Assembly: GCA_963650915.1 (NCBI GenBank)
Contig: CAVJMJ010000001.1
Location: 147,636-211,635, forward strand
DNA from: UBA4636 sp963650915
GTDB taxonomy: Bacteria; Bacillota; Clostridia; Christensenellales; Borkfalkiaceae
Direction: 5' to 3'
Length of the DNA: 64,000 bases
Shown here: in pieces, positions 42,028-51,361 of the stretch
Numbering within the stretch: position 1 is the stretch's first letter
Layout: every line of letters starts with the position of its first letter
The notes under the pieces: generated by a model
The model's database searches: none
Told to the model about the DNA's origin: nothing
Seen by the model: the letters and a program-made list of their open reading frames with translations, nothing else
Translations under genes and position numbers: made by a program

Positions 42028-44031
42028 TTATTGTTTTTTCAAGCGAATGACAAATCCGCCTTTAGCGTACATTTTTAAAGTCATTTTCGTATCGTTGTCG
42101 ACGGTTTCGGTTGTCTTTTTGACGGACTTACCTTTTTCGTTGACGTCGGTATATATTTCCGCCTTGTAGTTTCCGTCGTCGAGGAAAGAAAAGTCAATAG
42201 TTACTTCGTCTTCGACAATCGAGTTGGCAGCGCATACGAACCAATAATCTTCCGTTTGAACGGCTGCACAATAGTAATAATCTGGTTGACCGCTTAAGAA
42301 TATCGTTTGTTGTCTTAATGCGGGAATGGACTTATAGAAAGAATAAATGGTGCTTTCTTCGTAAGTCTCGGGGTAATCGCCCATCATCGGCATACCTGAT
42401 TCAAACAATACGGCAAGTGCCATTTGATGTGCCATGGTAAGGTTGTCGCTCATGGGTTTAACGACGGGTGTAAAGTCGGTAGGACCTATTACGCTACGAA
42501 CGAACAATTCGTTTACCGTTACGTCTGCCGAAACCCTCTTCATCTCGTTGCCGTAAACGGCTTCACGGTTGATGATGTTGGGATATTTGCGACGTTCGCC
42601 GGTAGGCTTGTTACAGCCGTGGCAGTCTACCACCATGCGTAATTTTGCCGTTTCCTGATAAATGCTTTCGTACCATTTAATTGTATCGATGTCTTCGCCT
42701 TGGTGGGAAGGATCGACTGCATTTAATCCGTCGAAGAAGTCGATTTTGATACCGGATACGCCGAGGCTTGCCCAGCGTTGAAGTTTCGATCTTAAAATTT
42801 CCACGTTTCCGTTACCGAAGTCGGCAAGAGAATCGCACCATACGAGGACTTTTATCCCCTTTTCGGTTGCTTCTTTCGTGAAGGACTGAAGTTGTGCGTC
42901 GGTAGTACCGTTGTTCCAACCGCCGTCGAGTAAAACGTACTTCCAGCCCATTTCTTTGGCAAGGTTTAAATATTCGCGATGGAGGTTATAATCTTCCTGT
43001 CCGCGTTTTCCGTTGTAAATAACCCAGCTCCAAGCGCAAACGCCCGGTTCTACCCAGTCGTAATTATAAGTTTCTTTTTCTTCGTCGGAAAGTTCGTCGT
43101 AGTTATCCGGTTTCCAGTATTCCTGATCGTCGTAAACTTTTTCGACGAGTTCGGAAGCATTTACCGTTGCCATATCGCCTACGATGCCCACTCTCCAAGG
43201 AGAGTTAAAGGGGTAATCGACTTGATTGTCGTCGATTTTTATACCTGCGGGGGTGTGTACCGTTTGCAATATACCGCTACCGTCTTTTCCTTCGGGAACT
43301 TTCAAGAAAGAACCGTACAAACCGCTACCGACGAGTTCGGATTCGGTTACGAGGGAATAATAGTCCGAATTAGGAACTTGATAAAGTAAAGGCATTGCTA
43401 TATATTGATCGGATGAAAGTTCGGAAATAAAACGTGCCTGATAGGCGGTTTCGTAAGAGAAGCAGTTGGTTCCGCCGGTGGTGTTTTCAATGTATTCCTG
43501 CGCCCACATGGTAGCGTCTTTGGGGAAAGCAAAAGTAGTGTCTTCGCTCTTTAACGTCATTGTACCGCTCGTTCCGTCGATTTTTCTTACAACGTATCTG
43601 AAAGCGTAACCGTCGTCGTAAGCGCGCATTATAACGTCTAAATAGAATTCCCAAGCCTTTAAGGTTACCGTCGTTTCGTTTGCCGAATATTCGACTTTCG
43701 CAAATTTACCGGACTTGTTTTCGTATTCGCCTTCTACCTTTTTCGTAGCGACGTTTTCGATGGTGGTCATCGACAAATCGTCTTCTTCGATATCGAGACC
43801 CAAAGAAGATTTTTCGACGACGGTTTTACCGCTTTTCGTCACGGTATAGCTTAATTTGCCGTAAGCATCCATGGTAAGGTTTGCCGTAATCGTACTGTCG
43901 GGTGAAGTTACCGTCCAATTTCCTTTATCGGCGAGGTTATCGTTTTGAGTGGCTTCGTCACACGCGACGAGTCCTAAAAGCGACGCACAGCAAAGAAGGG
44001 CGCACGCTAAAATCATAATAAGTTTTTTCAT
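42028..44031 (-). CDS. GH97 family glycoside hydrolase, lipoprotein
   Basis: 667 residues with lipobox LVAC, so it acts at the outer face of the membrane. GH97 order: N-terminal super-beta-sandwich (GNWTVTSPDSTITANL...), catalytic (beta/alpha)8 barrel with KYVLLDGGWNNG, LVWCDSLADFGNG and SGIKIDFFDGLNAVDPSHQG, then RKYPNIINREAVYGNEM and the C-terminal beta domain. The Asp in IKIDFFD matches the nucleophile position of the retaining alpha-galactosidase branch rather than the inverting alpha-glucosidase branch, but I could not align it fully. It would trim oligosaccharides before uptake. GGAGG precedes the ATG. Confidence 0.93.
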   Translation of the reverse strand: MKKLIMILACALLCCASLLGLVACDEATQNDNLADKGNWTVTSPDSTITANLTMDAYGKLSYTVTKSGKTVVEKSSLGLDIEEDDLSMTTIENVATKKVEGEYENKSGKFAKVEYSANETTVTLKAWEFYLDVIMRAYDDGYAFRYVVRKIDGTSGTMTLKSEDTTFAFPKDATMWAQEYIENTTGGTNCFSYETAYQARFISELSSDQYIAMPLLYQVPNSDYYSLVTESELVGSGLYGSFLKVPEGKDGSGILQTVHTPAGIKIDDNQVDYPFNSPWRVGIVGDMATVNASELVEKVYDDQEYWKPDNYDELSDEEKETYNYDWVEPGVCAWSWVIYNGKRGQEDYNLHREYLNLAKEMGWKYVLLDGGWNNGTTDAQLQSFTKEATEKGIKVLVWCDSLADFGNGNVEILRSKLQRWASLGVSGIKIDFFDGLNAVDPSHQGEDIDTIKWYESIYQETAKLRMVVDCHGCNKPTGERRKYPNIINREAVYGNEMKRVSADVTVNELFVRSVIGPTDFTPVVKPMSDNLTMAHQMALAVLFESGMPMMGDYPETYEESTIYSFYKSIPALRQQTIFLSGQPDYYYCAAVQTEDYWFVCAANSIVEDEVTIDFSFLDDGNYKAEIYTDVNEKGKSVKKTTETVDNDTKMTLKMYAKGGFVIRLKKQ

Positions 44032-44043
44032 AGTTTTCCTCCT

Positions 44044-45846
44044 TTAAGATACCATGCCCGCAACTTGTGCGTACAATTCTTGAGTTTTTTCGACGAGCAT
44101 ACTGCGCGTTGCGTTTGTATCGGCGAGTAAAGGCATTATTACGCCTTCCGCCGCCGTTGCGTTAACGAGTGCTTTGAGGTTCGAAGAACCGGGTAAAGTA
44201 TAGTAATTTTCGGGTTTTAAAACATTGCGTAAAAGTTGTACGGCTTTGTTTGTCGAGTTAACGTAAGATTGGTTTTCGATAGCCTTTTTGTTTAAAGGCA
44301 AGCATCCCGTTTCGGCAAACCTGTAAGCGTTTTCGGAAACGTATTTTGCAAATTCCGCAGCGGCGCAAGTCTTTAAAGAGTCGGCTAAAACGTTGTCTGC
44401 GTTGTTATAGAAACCGATACCCCAAGTGTGTACGGGAACGCGGTCTTTGGCTTGACCGTCAATGTCGGTAAACAAACCGCTCATGGAGATAACGCCTACG
44501 CTCGAATCGTTAGCGATTGCGTCTTGAACACCCGTCCAAGATATCATACCCATAAGAGCGTTTCCGCTTTTAACGGTATCGTAAATATTGTTCATGTTGT
44601 CGGTATCTACCGTACCGCCCTTGTTTAAGCCGTTTACACCGAATAAATCGTAAGTTACCGTCATAGCCGTAGTTGCACGATCCATCACGCCTTCTTTAAG
44701 CCAGTTGTTGATGTAAACACCGTTTTCATAGTTGTAATAGTTTGCATCGTTTTGAGAAAACGCCGTATAACTGGGGGCTTCTTTGTACATCCATTGAGAG
44801 GAAGTTATAATGCTCTTGAAGGAAGCGTTTGAACTTTCGCCTTCGGCTGCCTTTTGTAAAATCGCGCTTAATTCGCTGTAAGTGGTAGGTAGCGTATCGC
44901 TGTATTTTGCCATAAGGGCTTTGTTGTATACCAAATAGGGAACGTAAGCCGCTACCGGTACCTGTAACAAAACGCCTTTGTTTTTACATTCGTTGGTTGC
45001 GCCTTCATAGAAGTCGTCGTTGGAAACGTCTAACCCGGCAAAGGAGTAGATGTCGGCTATAGGATAATAAGTAGTGTAGCAACGCATCTGTTCGGGTGAC
45101 TGTTGAATACGTAAAAATACGTCTTGTTGGTTAAGTAACGCAGTACCCGTGGTAACGATGATTTTGCCTTCGTTTGCGGTGTTAAACTCGTCTGCAAGTT
45201 GTTGTAAAATAGTGGGCGAGCATACGTGCGAAACGCTGTTCCAAATATAAACCTGAGTGTTGTCGTATTTTATGCTTCCGTCGGTGTTACGAGGAATATT
45301 TATGGTATACTTGTATTTTGCGTACAAAGTAATGTTATCGTTTACTACCGTTTCGCCGAAAATGAATTCGTTGTTTAAACTCTTATCGGTATACCAACCT
45401 TCGAGTTCCATGCCGTAACGTTCGTGTCTGGGTTTGTATTTTTCGAGTACTACACCCTCTTTTTCGGTTTCGATGACTTTATTCGTCGCACCTGCGTAAC
45501 CGAAGTCGAAAGTCACGGTTGCAATGCCGGGTTTAACTCTCCATACGGCGTACAAAGACAAATCTTTGTAAACCTTGCTTGAAAAATCATACTTTTCCTT
45601 TCCGCTTTGGTCGGTCGTCCAGTATTCGAGACGATAGCCTTCCCTCGTGGCTTTCCATTCGGGGGCGGTGGTACCCGTCTGAACGGGGTAAACCCTTGAA
45701 TCGGCACCGTCGTAGTTTAAATTGTAAGTAACGTTGTAACTTTCTTTGCCGTCTGTTTTGGTTTCGTCGCACGCTACCGTAAATAACGCGCAAAACGCAG
45801 TTATTATCGCTAACGACAAAGCCAATAGGCGTGTTTTTGCTTTCAT
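44044..45846 (-). CDS. Solute-binding lipoprotein 2 with N-terminal InlB-type repeats
   Basis: 600 residues with lipobox TVAC. Two Listeria-Bacteroides (InlB B-type, beta-grasp) repeats come first: about 37-97 (REGYRLEYWTTD... LYAVW) and about 108-175 (YGMELEGWYTDKSLN... LYAKY). A sugar-type binding-protein domain then fills about 185-600 (QLADEFNTANEGKIIVTTG, EAAEFAKYVSENAYRFAETG). The repeats probably act as a spacer or wall-binding stalk holding the receptor away from the membrane. This combination is unusual. It is first in the operon, with AAGGAG before the ATG, and the second of two binding proteins for the MalF/MalG pair. Confidence 0.85.
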   Translation of the reverse strand: MKAKTRLLALSLAIITAFCALFTVACDETKTDGKESYNVTYNLNYDGADSRVYPVQTGTTAPEWKATREGYRLEYWTTDQSGKEKYDFSSKVYKDLSLYAVWRVKPGIATVTFDFGYAGATNKVIETEKEGVVLEKYKPRHERYGMELEGWYTDKSLNNEFIFGETVVNDNITLYAKYKYTINIPRNTDGSIKYDNTQVYIWNSVSHVCSPTILQQLADEFNTANEGKIIVTTGTALLNQQDVFLRIQQSPEQMRCYTTYYPIADIYSFAGLDVSNDDFYEGATNECKNKGVLLQVPVAAYVPYLVYNKALMAKYSDTLPTTYSELSAILQKAAEGESSNASFKSIITSSQWMYKEAPSYTAFSQNDANYYNYENGVYINNWLKEGVMDRATTAMTVTYDLFGVNGLNKGGTVDTDNMNNIYDTVKSGNALMGMISWTGVQDAIANDSSVGVISMSGLFTDIDGQAKDRVPVHTWGIGFYNNADNVLADSLKTCAAAEFAKYVSENAYRFAETGCLPLNKKAIENQSYVNSTNKAVQLLRNVLKPENYYTLPGSSNLKALVNATAAEGVIMPLLADTNATRSMLVEKTQELYAQVAGMVS

Positions 45847-45876
45847 ACGATTGCTCCTTATCTTTATTTAATATAC

Positions 45877-45897
45877 AAATACCTATTTTAGGTATTT
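45877..45897. promoter_or_regulatory. Palindrome, candidate operator of the glycan operon
   Basis: AAATACCTA-TTT-TAGGTATTT: perfect 9-bp arms, about 30-50 nt upstream of the first gene's ATG. A weak promoter (TTAAAA-17-TAAAAT on the minus strand) overlaps it. Confidence 0.55.
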
Positions 45898-46082
45898 AAT
45901 ATTCTCGTTTTAACGTTTCGGTATCCTCGTTTTTGTGTTAGGGCGTTTTTTTATGCCTTTACACCGATTTCGATATCGGGATACCTTTCGATATCGTTTA
46001 GTTATATTTTTGTCCACTTAAAATATCTTGCGGTCTTTAGTGCTTTTTCTGTTTTAATATTTTGTAATAAAGTTTGTTGTTT

Positions 46083-46295
46083 GGCTTTGCGTCATTCCGT
46101 CATGTTGAAATAAAGCAAAGCGAAGTCCAAACATCCGGGCGTCAGCCGTATAAGGACGAAGAATTATATAGAACAATCCTTCCGTCAGTCTACGACTGCC
46201 ACATTCCTTTGCACAAGGAAGGCTGACAAGGAATGGCAAATTATATAGATGCGCCTGACGGCTGGATCCTTCGACAAGCTCAGGATGACCTGCGG
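46083..46295. repeat. MITE-like element, copy 2 (inverted relative to copy 3)
   Basis: It begins with CGTCATGTTGA and ends with GGATCCTTCGACAAGCTC plus AGGATGACC. It is the reverse complement of 49527-49728 over most of its length, including the TTGCCATTCCTTG and CCTTCCTTGTGCAAAGGAA blocks. Confidence 0.85.
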
Positions 46296-46511
46296 TAAAA
46301 TTTGCCCATTGAAAGGATTACACCATACGGTAATTTTCTGCCTTAATAAAGGGACAAGTTTTTTTTGTGATTTTTGCTATATTTTTTGAGTTATAAAGTT
46401 ATTCGTACTTTAATTATCTTAAATTTTAATGTAAACGTTAAAATTTATACGGCTTACGCCGTCCCCCCGAAGGGGGAACGACGCTTGCCGTAAAGTTTTC
46501 AATGAAGATAC

Positions 46512-46990
46512 TTAGGTGAATAATCTAACCAAATACATTCGGTTAATCAATCCTATTGCTTAGTTAATCAACCCTGATACTCGGATGATAAATACCGATA
46601 GACGTTTGATTAAACAGCCGTAATTTTTAGGCTATCAATCAAAAACATTTAGGTAATCTAACCAAATACATTCGGTTAATCAATCCTATTGCTTAGTTAA
46701 TCAACCCTGATACTCGGATGATAAATACCGATAGACGTTTGATTAAACAGCCGTAATTTTTAGGCTATCAATCAAAAACATTTAGGTAATCTAACCAAAT
46801 ACATTCGGTTAATCAATCCTATTGCTTAGTTAATCAACCCTGATACTCGGATGATAAATACCGATAGACGTTTGATTAAACAACCGTAATTTTTAGGCTA
46901 TCAACCAAAAACGTTTAGGTAATCTAACCAAATACATTTGGTTCGTCAACCCTATTGCTTGATTAATCAACCAAAATTACTTAGGTAGTT
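46512..46990. repeat. 133-bp tandem repeat, about 3.5 copies
   Basis: CTAACCAAATACATTCGG recurs at 46525, 46658, 46791 and (diverged) 46924, exactly 133 bp apart. The first three units are almost identical, which implies recent amplification. No open frame runs through. It lies just past the stop of the Ig-like lipoprotein gene. Confidence 0.92.
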
Positions 46991-47005
46991 AACACACTTA
47001 GTTAA

Positions 47006-49279
47006 TTAGTCTACCCAGTTTCCTTGACCGTTGTAGTTCTTCCACATAATGTTGCTGAATTCACCGTCAACGCCACTGGTCTTCCAATGCATGAGAACGG
47101 GTTTAGCCCATCTGCTGTCGCTTTGCGCACTTACTTTTATAGTACGTGTTTTAGTGTGAGCTACACCGTTGTCTGCGTAACAAGTAGTCATAGTGTATTC
47201 CGAATAGGTATCGTAAAGTTTACGAGAGATCGTGAATTTAAGGGGTCTTGTTATATCGAAGCTACCGTCGTCGCCGTCATAGCCTTTATCTTCCCAGTAC
47301 ATAGTTCCGTCTTCGGGATTGGTCGGCGTATTAAATAACCATCTCGAACCGCCGTTTCCTTGGTATTGAACACCGAAGAGGGTTCTTTCGGCACCGTATT
47401 TATAATTACGGACTTCCAAAGCCATACGAGGTTCTCCGCTATTGGTGTTGCTTGTCTGTTTGTAAACCCAACTGAAGGTGAAGTCACCGTCGAATAACAT
47501 GTAAGTGCTTATCATGGAATCATTGAAGCCCCAATTTTTACCGGTGTTGGTAAAGTTGATGCCCTTTTCGGTTGTGGTCGTGCCTAACGTGAAGTGGTCG
47601 TTGTTAACGTTCTTGGAATTGCCTGCCCAACCGCTGTCGGGAATGTAGTTAACGATAAGTTTTGCGCCGTTGTCGGTAAGCGCATTGTATTTAGCCTTAA
47701 CTTCCGTTTCACCGCCGAAGTAAGAAATATTCGTTATCGTACCGATGTTACTGCCGTTATCCTTACCGAAAGCGTATAAACCGGGACGAGTGTCGCCTTC
47801 CGCATACCAGCGGAGGTCGGATGTATTAACGTATTGGTCGTTAAAGAAGAACATAAAGTAGTCGCCCATACGGAGAATAGCGAGTTTGTTAATCGTGCCA
47901 TCCGTAGCAGGGGTAAGGTTACGGAATTCTTCTAATCGATATTGATGGAAGAAGTAATTCGTACCAAAGGCTTCGTCGTTCCATTCTTGACCGAGCATTG
48001 CCCAACCGCTCACGGTACTCCCATCAATAGTTGCGGAAAGGTTTGTATCGTAATCGATGTTTTGATAGTCATGGTTGCTGTAACCCGCAACTGCATGAAC
48101 AAGAATACGTTTGTGGTTTTCTTCCGAATAATCTTTGCCTTCTTCGTCTTGAAGAGTTTCGGTCTTATAATGAGCCATACCCATCCAACCGTCACCGGTC
48201 GTTCCCTTATAGGTTACTTCGGCATAATAGTATCTGCTCGGTTCCATATTGAAGGAAAGCATTTGATATCCGCCTTTCGTGTTGGTAACGGTTTGGTCTT
48301 CATCGGAGTTAAGTGCGTCGATTTTCCAAGTGTCGTCCTTCCAGGAGTAAAGCTTACGGCAGTATTCGATGGTTATAGTCTTTTCGGCAACCTTAGTGCT
48401 GTCTAACTTGTCGGCTACGCTTATCGTAACGACGTAAGAGCCTTGCTTAGAAGCGGTTACGGTGTTTGTTTCGGCATCGTATTCGATAGGGTCGCCTTGT
48501 TTCGTTTCAATATCGACGGTGAGGTTTTTGTTGCCTTCACTGCCCGATACCTCGTATAACCCGTTAAGGGAAACGGCGTCGCCTTCTACTGTAGCGTATT
48601 TTGCGTTGCCGGTGGTTGCGTCAACATCTAAATCGGGAAGTTCTTCAAAGTTGATTTCGGGTGTTTTTCTGCTTACTTTTACCGTAAAGGTGTCTATTAA
48701 TTCGCCTACGGCAACGGTTACGGTCGCTTCGCCTACCTTAACGGCGGTAAGTTTGTAACCTTCGATTTTAAGTACGTCTGCAGGTGTCGCCGTTACGGTT
48801 GCGGTCGTGTTTTCACCGGTATAATATGCGGGTGCAAAGCCGACTTGTACGGTGCGTTTTGCCGTCCAATCGGTCCATTCTTGCTGTAATGCCTCTTTGT
48901 TGGTAACTGTTACGCTTGCAAGAGCGGGTATTACGGTGATTTCAACGGAATCGGTAATGGTTTCGTCAACCGTTACGGTTATCGTTGCCGTGCCTCCGCC
49001 TACCGCGGTAAGCGTCAATTTGTCTTCGCCGACCGAAACGACGTTTGCGTCGCTCGTAGTAACCGTATAGGTTTTGCCGATAACGGCTTTACCGCCGACG
49101 GTAACTTCGATACCGAGTTGACGTGCGTCTTCGCCCGCCGTCCAGTCTTCCTGTAGTGCCTCTTTGTTGGTGATTGCAACTTTTATTTCCGCATTCGAGG
49201 GTACGCATGCCGTAACCATGAATAACGACGCCAAAAGTGCCATTACTAACAAAACGAGTGTGATTTGTCTGTTCTTCAT
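47006..49279 (-). CDS. Large surface lipoprotein with bacterial Ig-like (BIG2) domains
   Basis: 757 residues with lipobox VTAC. Two BIG2-like domains (about 30-115 and 118-205) each contain NKEAL-x-x-x-WT and end in a G-x-ATITVTV-like strand; a third, looser beta domain is at about 208-300. The remainder (about 305-757) is beta-rich and aromatic-rich (RYYYAEVTYKGTTGDGW, NKLAILRMGDYFMFFFND), consistent with one or two concanavalin/LamG-like sandwiches. It is probably a surface glycan-binding or adhesive protein. It is isolated, and flanked by inverted MITE-like copies. GGAGG precedes the ATG. Confidence 0.75.
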   Translation of the reverse strand: MKNRQITLVLLVMALLASLFMVTACVPSNAEIKVAITNKEALQEDWTAGEDARQLGIEVTVGGKAVIGKTYTVTTSDANVVSVGEDKLTLTAVGGGTATITVTVDETITDSVEITVIPALASVTVTNKEALQQEWTDWTAKRTVQVGFAPAYYTGENTTATVTATPADVLKIEGYKLTAVKVGEATVTVAVGELIDTFTVKVSRKTPEINFEELPDLDVDATTGNAKYATVEGDAVSLNGLYEVSGSEGNKNLTVDIETKQGDPIEYDAETNTVTASKQGSYVVTISVADKLDSTKVAEKTITIEYCRKLYSWKDDTWKIDALNSDEDQTVTNTKGGYQMLSFNMEPSRYYYAEVTYKGTTGDGWMGMAHYKTETLQDEEGKDYSEENHKRILVHAVAGYSNHDYQNIDYDTNLSATIDGSTVSGWAMLGQEWNDEAFGTNYFFHQYRLEEFRNLTPATDGTINKLAILRMGDYFMFFFNDQYVNTSDLRWYAEGDTRPGLYAFGKDNGSNIGTITNISYFGGETEVKAKYNALTDNGAKLIVNYIPDSGWAGNSKNVNNDHFTLGTTTTEKGINFTNTGKNWGFNDSMISTYMLFDGDFTFSWVYKQTSNTNSGEPRMALEVRNYKYGAERTLFGVQYQGNGGSRWLFNTPTNPEDGTMYWEDKGYDGDDGSFDITRPLKFTISRKLYDTYSEYTMTTCYADNGVAHTKTRTIKVSAQSDSRWAKPVLMHWKTSGVDGEFSNIMWKNYNGQGNWVD

Positions 49280-49526
49280 CTTGAACCTCCTAAATATTTT
49301 TCTGTATCCTTTTTTTACCCCGATTATGAGGGGAAACAGATTTCGATTTTTTGTATCTCTTTCCCCTTTGCCTCGATTGTGAGAGGGGGACAGATTCTAA
49401 GTTTTTGTATCTCTTTCCCCTTTGCCTCGATTATGAGGGAGAAACAGATTCCGAATTGAAAATTTAAAATTTATGTCGGCGCATTTGCGAAACACACTTA
49501 TTGCGCCGAAGTGGCAAACTTTTTTA

Positions 49527-49728
49527 TCCGCAGGTCATCCTGAGCTTGTCGAAGGATCCGGCCGTCAGGCGCATTTATATAATTTGCCATTCCTCGTTAG
49601 CCTTCCTTGTGCAAAGGAAGGTGGCGATGAAATCGACGGAAGGATTGTTCTATATAATTCTTCGTCCTTATGCGGCTGACGCTTAGATGTTTCGACTACA
49701 CTGCGTTCCGCTCAACATGACGATGAGG
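49527..49728. repeat. MITE-like element, copy 3
   Basis: Starts GGTCATCCTGAGCTTGTCG and ends CGCTCAACATGACG. Inverted relative to copy 2 (46083-46295), so the two bracket the Ig-like lipoprotein gene and the 133-bp array. Confidence 0.85.
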
Positions 49729-50122
49729 TTGGCTATATAATTTGCCATTCCATATCGCCCCCGCGCAATATTGCGCATCTATAACCTAATAGGTGTATTT
49801 GCGTTTGGAAACAAACGCAAAAGGGGATATCCCCTTTTATGAATTTGAATTTTTCAAGTTATTTCAGCCCGACAAGGTGTTTTACCGAGGCGGAAAATTT
49901 TTTATAAAAGTTTGTGCCTTATCTTGCGGAAAGGGTAAATTTGCCGACGGTGTATTTTTTAGGGCAATTTTGTTTACCATTCGGTAAAAAGCCACAAGCC
50001 CGCTATCATATATTTTAAGTAATATACGGCGGTTTATCTGTTTTTAGTTCGTTTTTTTGGCTTATTTTGACTTAAAAACCTGCAATATAGGTCGTTTTAC
50101 CGAAAATAAGCCCAACATATTA

Positions 50123-50279
50123 GTTTTAACACGGTTTTGTAGGTTTGTCAATCATTAAGTTTAATGTAGTGTAACTCGATGACTTTACTTCAAATTTCGA
50201 TTAACCGTTTTGACACTGAATTTTTCTTATACTACCATTATACCATGGATTTTTAACTTGTCAAGCATTAAGTTTAATG
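50123..50279 (-). promoter_or_regulatory. Two tandem promoters, each with a CATTAAGTTTAATG palindrome next to the -35
   Basis: Minus strand, upstream promoter: TTGACA (50264-50259), 16 nt, TATAAT (50242-50237). Downstream promoter: TTGACA (50151-50146), 17 nt, TAAAAC (50128-50123). Identical 14-bp palindromes lie at 50266-50279 and 50153-50166, beside or touching each -35. The next minus-strand gene starts 850 bp further on at 49279. Confidence 0.7.
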
Positions 50280-50706
50280 TAGAATTTTATCCACCAAAAC
50301 TGCCCGCTTTTTGCCAAAGAAATGAAAATTTTATTGACTTTCCGATATCCCCTGTCATGTCGAGAGGAAACATGAAAGGCTCCCTTGTGCAAAGAGTGAA
50401 GCCTTGCTGACGCTCAACATGACGGACAATCCTTCCGTTGCTAACGCAACACCGTCCGCCTCGGCTAAAATAGCCGAGGCGGACAGCTGTCAACTTTGTT
50501 GACCGATGAGATGTAGCCGACGATAGTCGGCGTTTAAGTGTTTACATAAACTTTTCTATATTTATAAGCCGTCCAACCTCATCCACCGCAAAGCGGTCCC
50601 CCTTCCCCTACCAGGTGAAGGCTGACAAGGAATGGCAAATTATATAGATGCGCCTACGGCTAGATCTTTCGACAGGCTCAGGATGACCTACGGAAAAGCT
50701 TGATAA

Positions 50707-50751
50707 ACGGCAAAAATCAGCCTATAGGTCGATTATTGAGTATTTTTGCCG
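50707..50751. terminator. Terminator-like hairpin with dispersed-family loop
   Basis: ACGGCAAAAAT pairs perfectly with ATTTTTGCCGT (11 bp); the loop carries CCTATAGGTCGATTAT, the reverse orientation of the dispersed motif. Confidence 0.75.
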
Positions 50752-50974
50752 TAATGTTGTGCGAAACGCAAGCGTAGTAGAAACATCTATTCGTCAGCCA
50801 TATAAGGTATAAAGATTTATATAAACTTTGCAATTGTATATGCCGTCCAACCTCATCCGTCAGTCTTCGACTGCCACCTCCCGCCTCGGTCTTACGACCT
50901 TCGGGCTACGGCTACAAACAGCGCACTGTGCTGTTTGCTTAACTCCTACGCACCCCTACCGGGTGAAGGCTTAC

Positions 50975-51007
50975 AAAAAAAGCCGAACTTGCGAAAGTTC
51001 GACTTTT
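50975..51007. terminator. Terminator downstream of the partner-switching operon
   Basis: On the minus strand GTCGAACTT-TCGC-AAGTTCGGC is followed by seven T. It lies about 355 nt past the last gene of the operon (stop at 51362). Confidence 0.75.
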
Positions 51008-51361
51008 AGACTAAGCTATTGTGTTAACTCAGTACTATTGTTATATTAACATAATGTAAAATAAAGAATTTACGGGAATAAGAATAAAATCAGTGTTTTA
51101 TTATCCGCCTATTTTTACTATGTTGCCTTGCTTTTAATTACGTTTCTCTAAAAAACTACTTAACGATTTTATCGTATTATCTTACTATACCGCTTAGCGG
51201 CTTAAACGTATTGCACTATTATATTACCCGCTATATTATGGCGATTTTATCGGGTGACAATACGATAGTACTTGTTATTCTACGATAGTATTTAGCGGTT
51301 CGGTTACGCAGTCCGACAATACTAAGCCTACAATATTATTCAACGGTTCAATCGTATTAAT

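Larger units (their letters stand above)
45847..47005. other. Intergenic: operator region, MITE-like copy and 133-bp tandem repeat
   Basis: No gene seen. 45847-46050 is the upstream region of the glycan operon (palindrome at 45877-45897). A MITE-like element occupies 46083-46295. 46300-46510 is AT-rich and has no clear feature. The 133-bp tandem array runs 46512-46990. Confidence 0.7.
49280..51361. other. 2-kb intergenic: tandem repeat leader, MITE-like copies, orphan promoters
   Basis: No gene seen. 49310-49460 holds three units of about 54 bp (TCTCTTTCCCCTTTGCCTCG core). A MITE-like copy lies at 49527-49728. AAAAGGGGATATCCCCTTTT at about 49818-49837 is a perfect palindrome. 50123-50279 holds paired promoters with operators. 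50360-50970 is a mosaic of MITE-like blocks with a dispersed stem-loop at 50707-50751. A terminator is at 50975-51007. 51010-51361 is AT-rich with nothing recognised. Confidence 0.65.

Noticed and set aside
50828..51049. Small plus-strand open frames in repeat mosaics (also at 61223-61423 and 45513-45793)
   Set aside because: They fall in MITE-like repeats or opposite clear genes and lack ribosome sites and family features.
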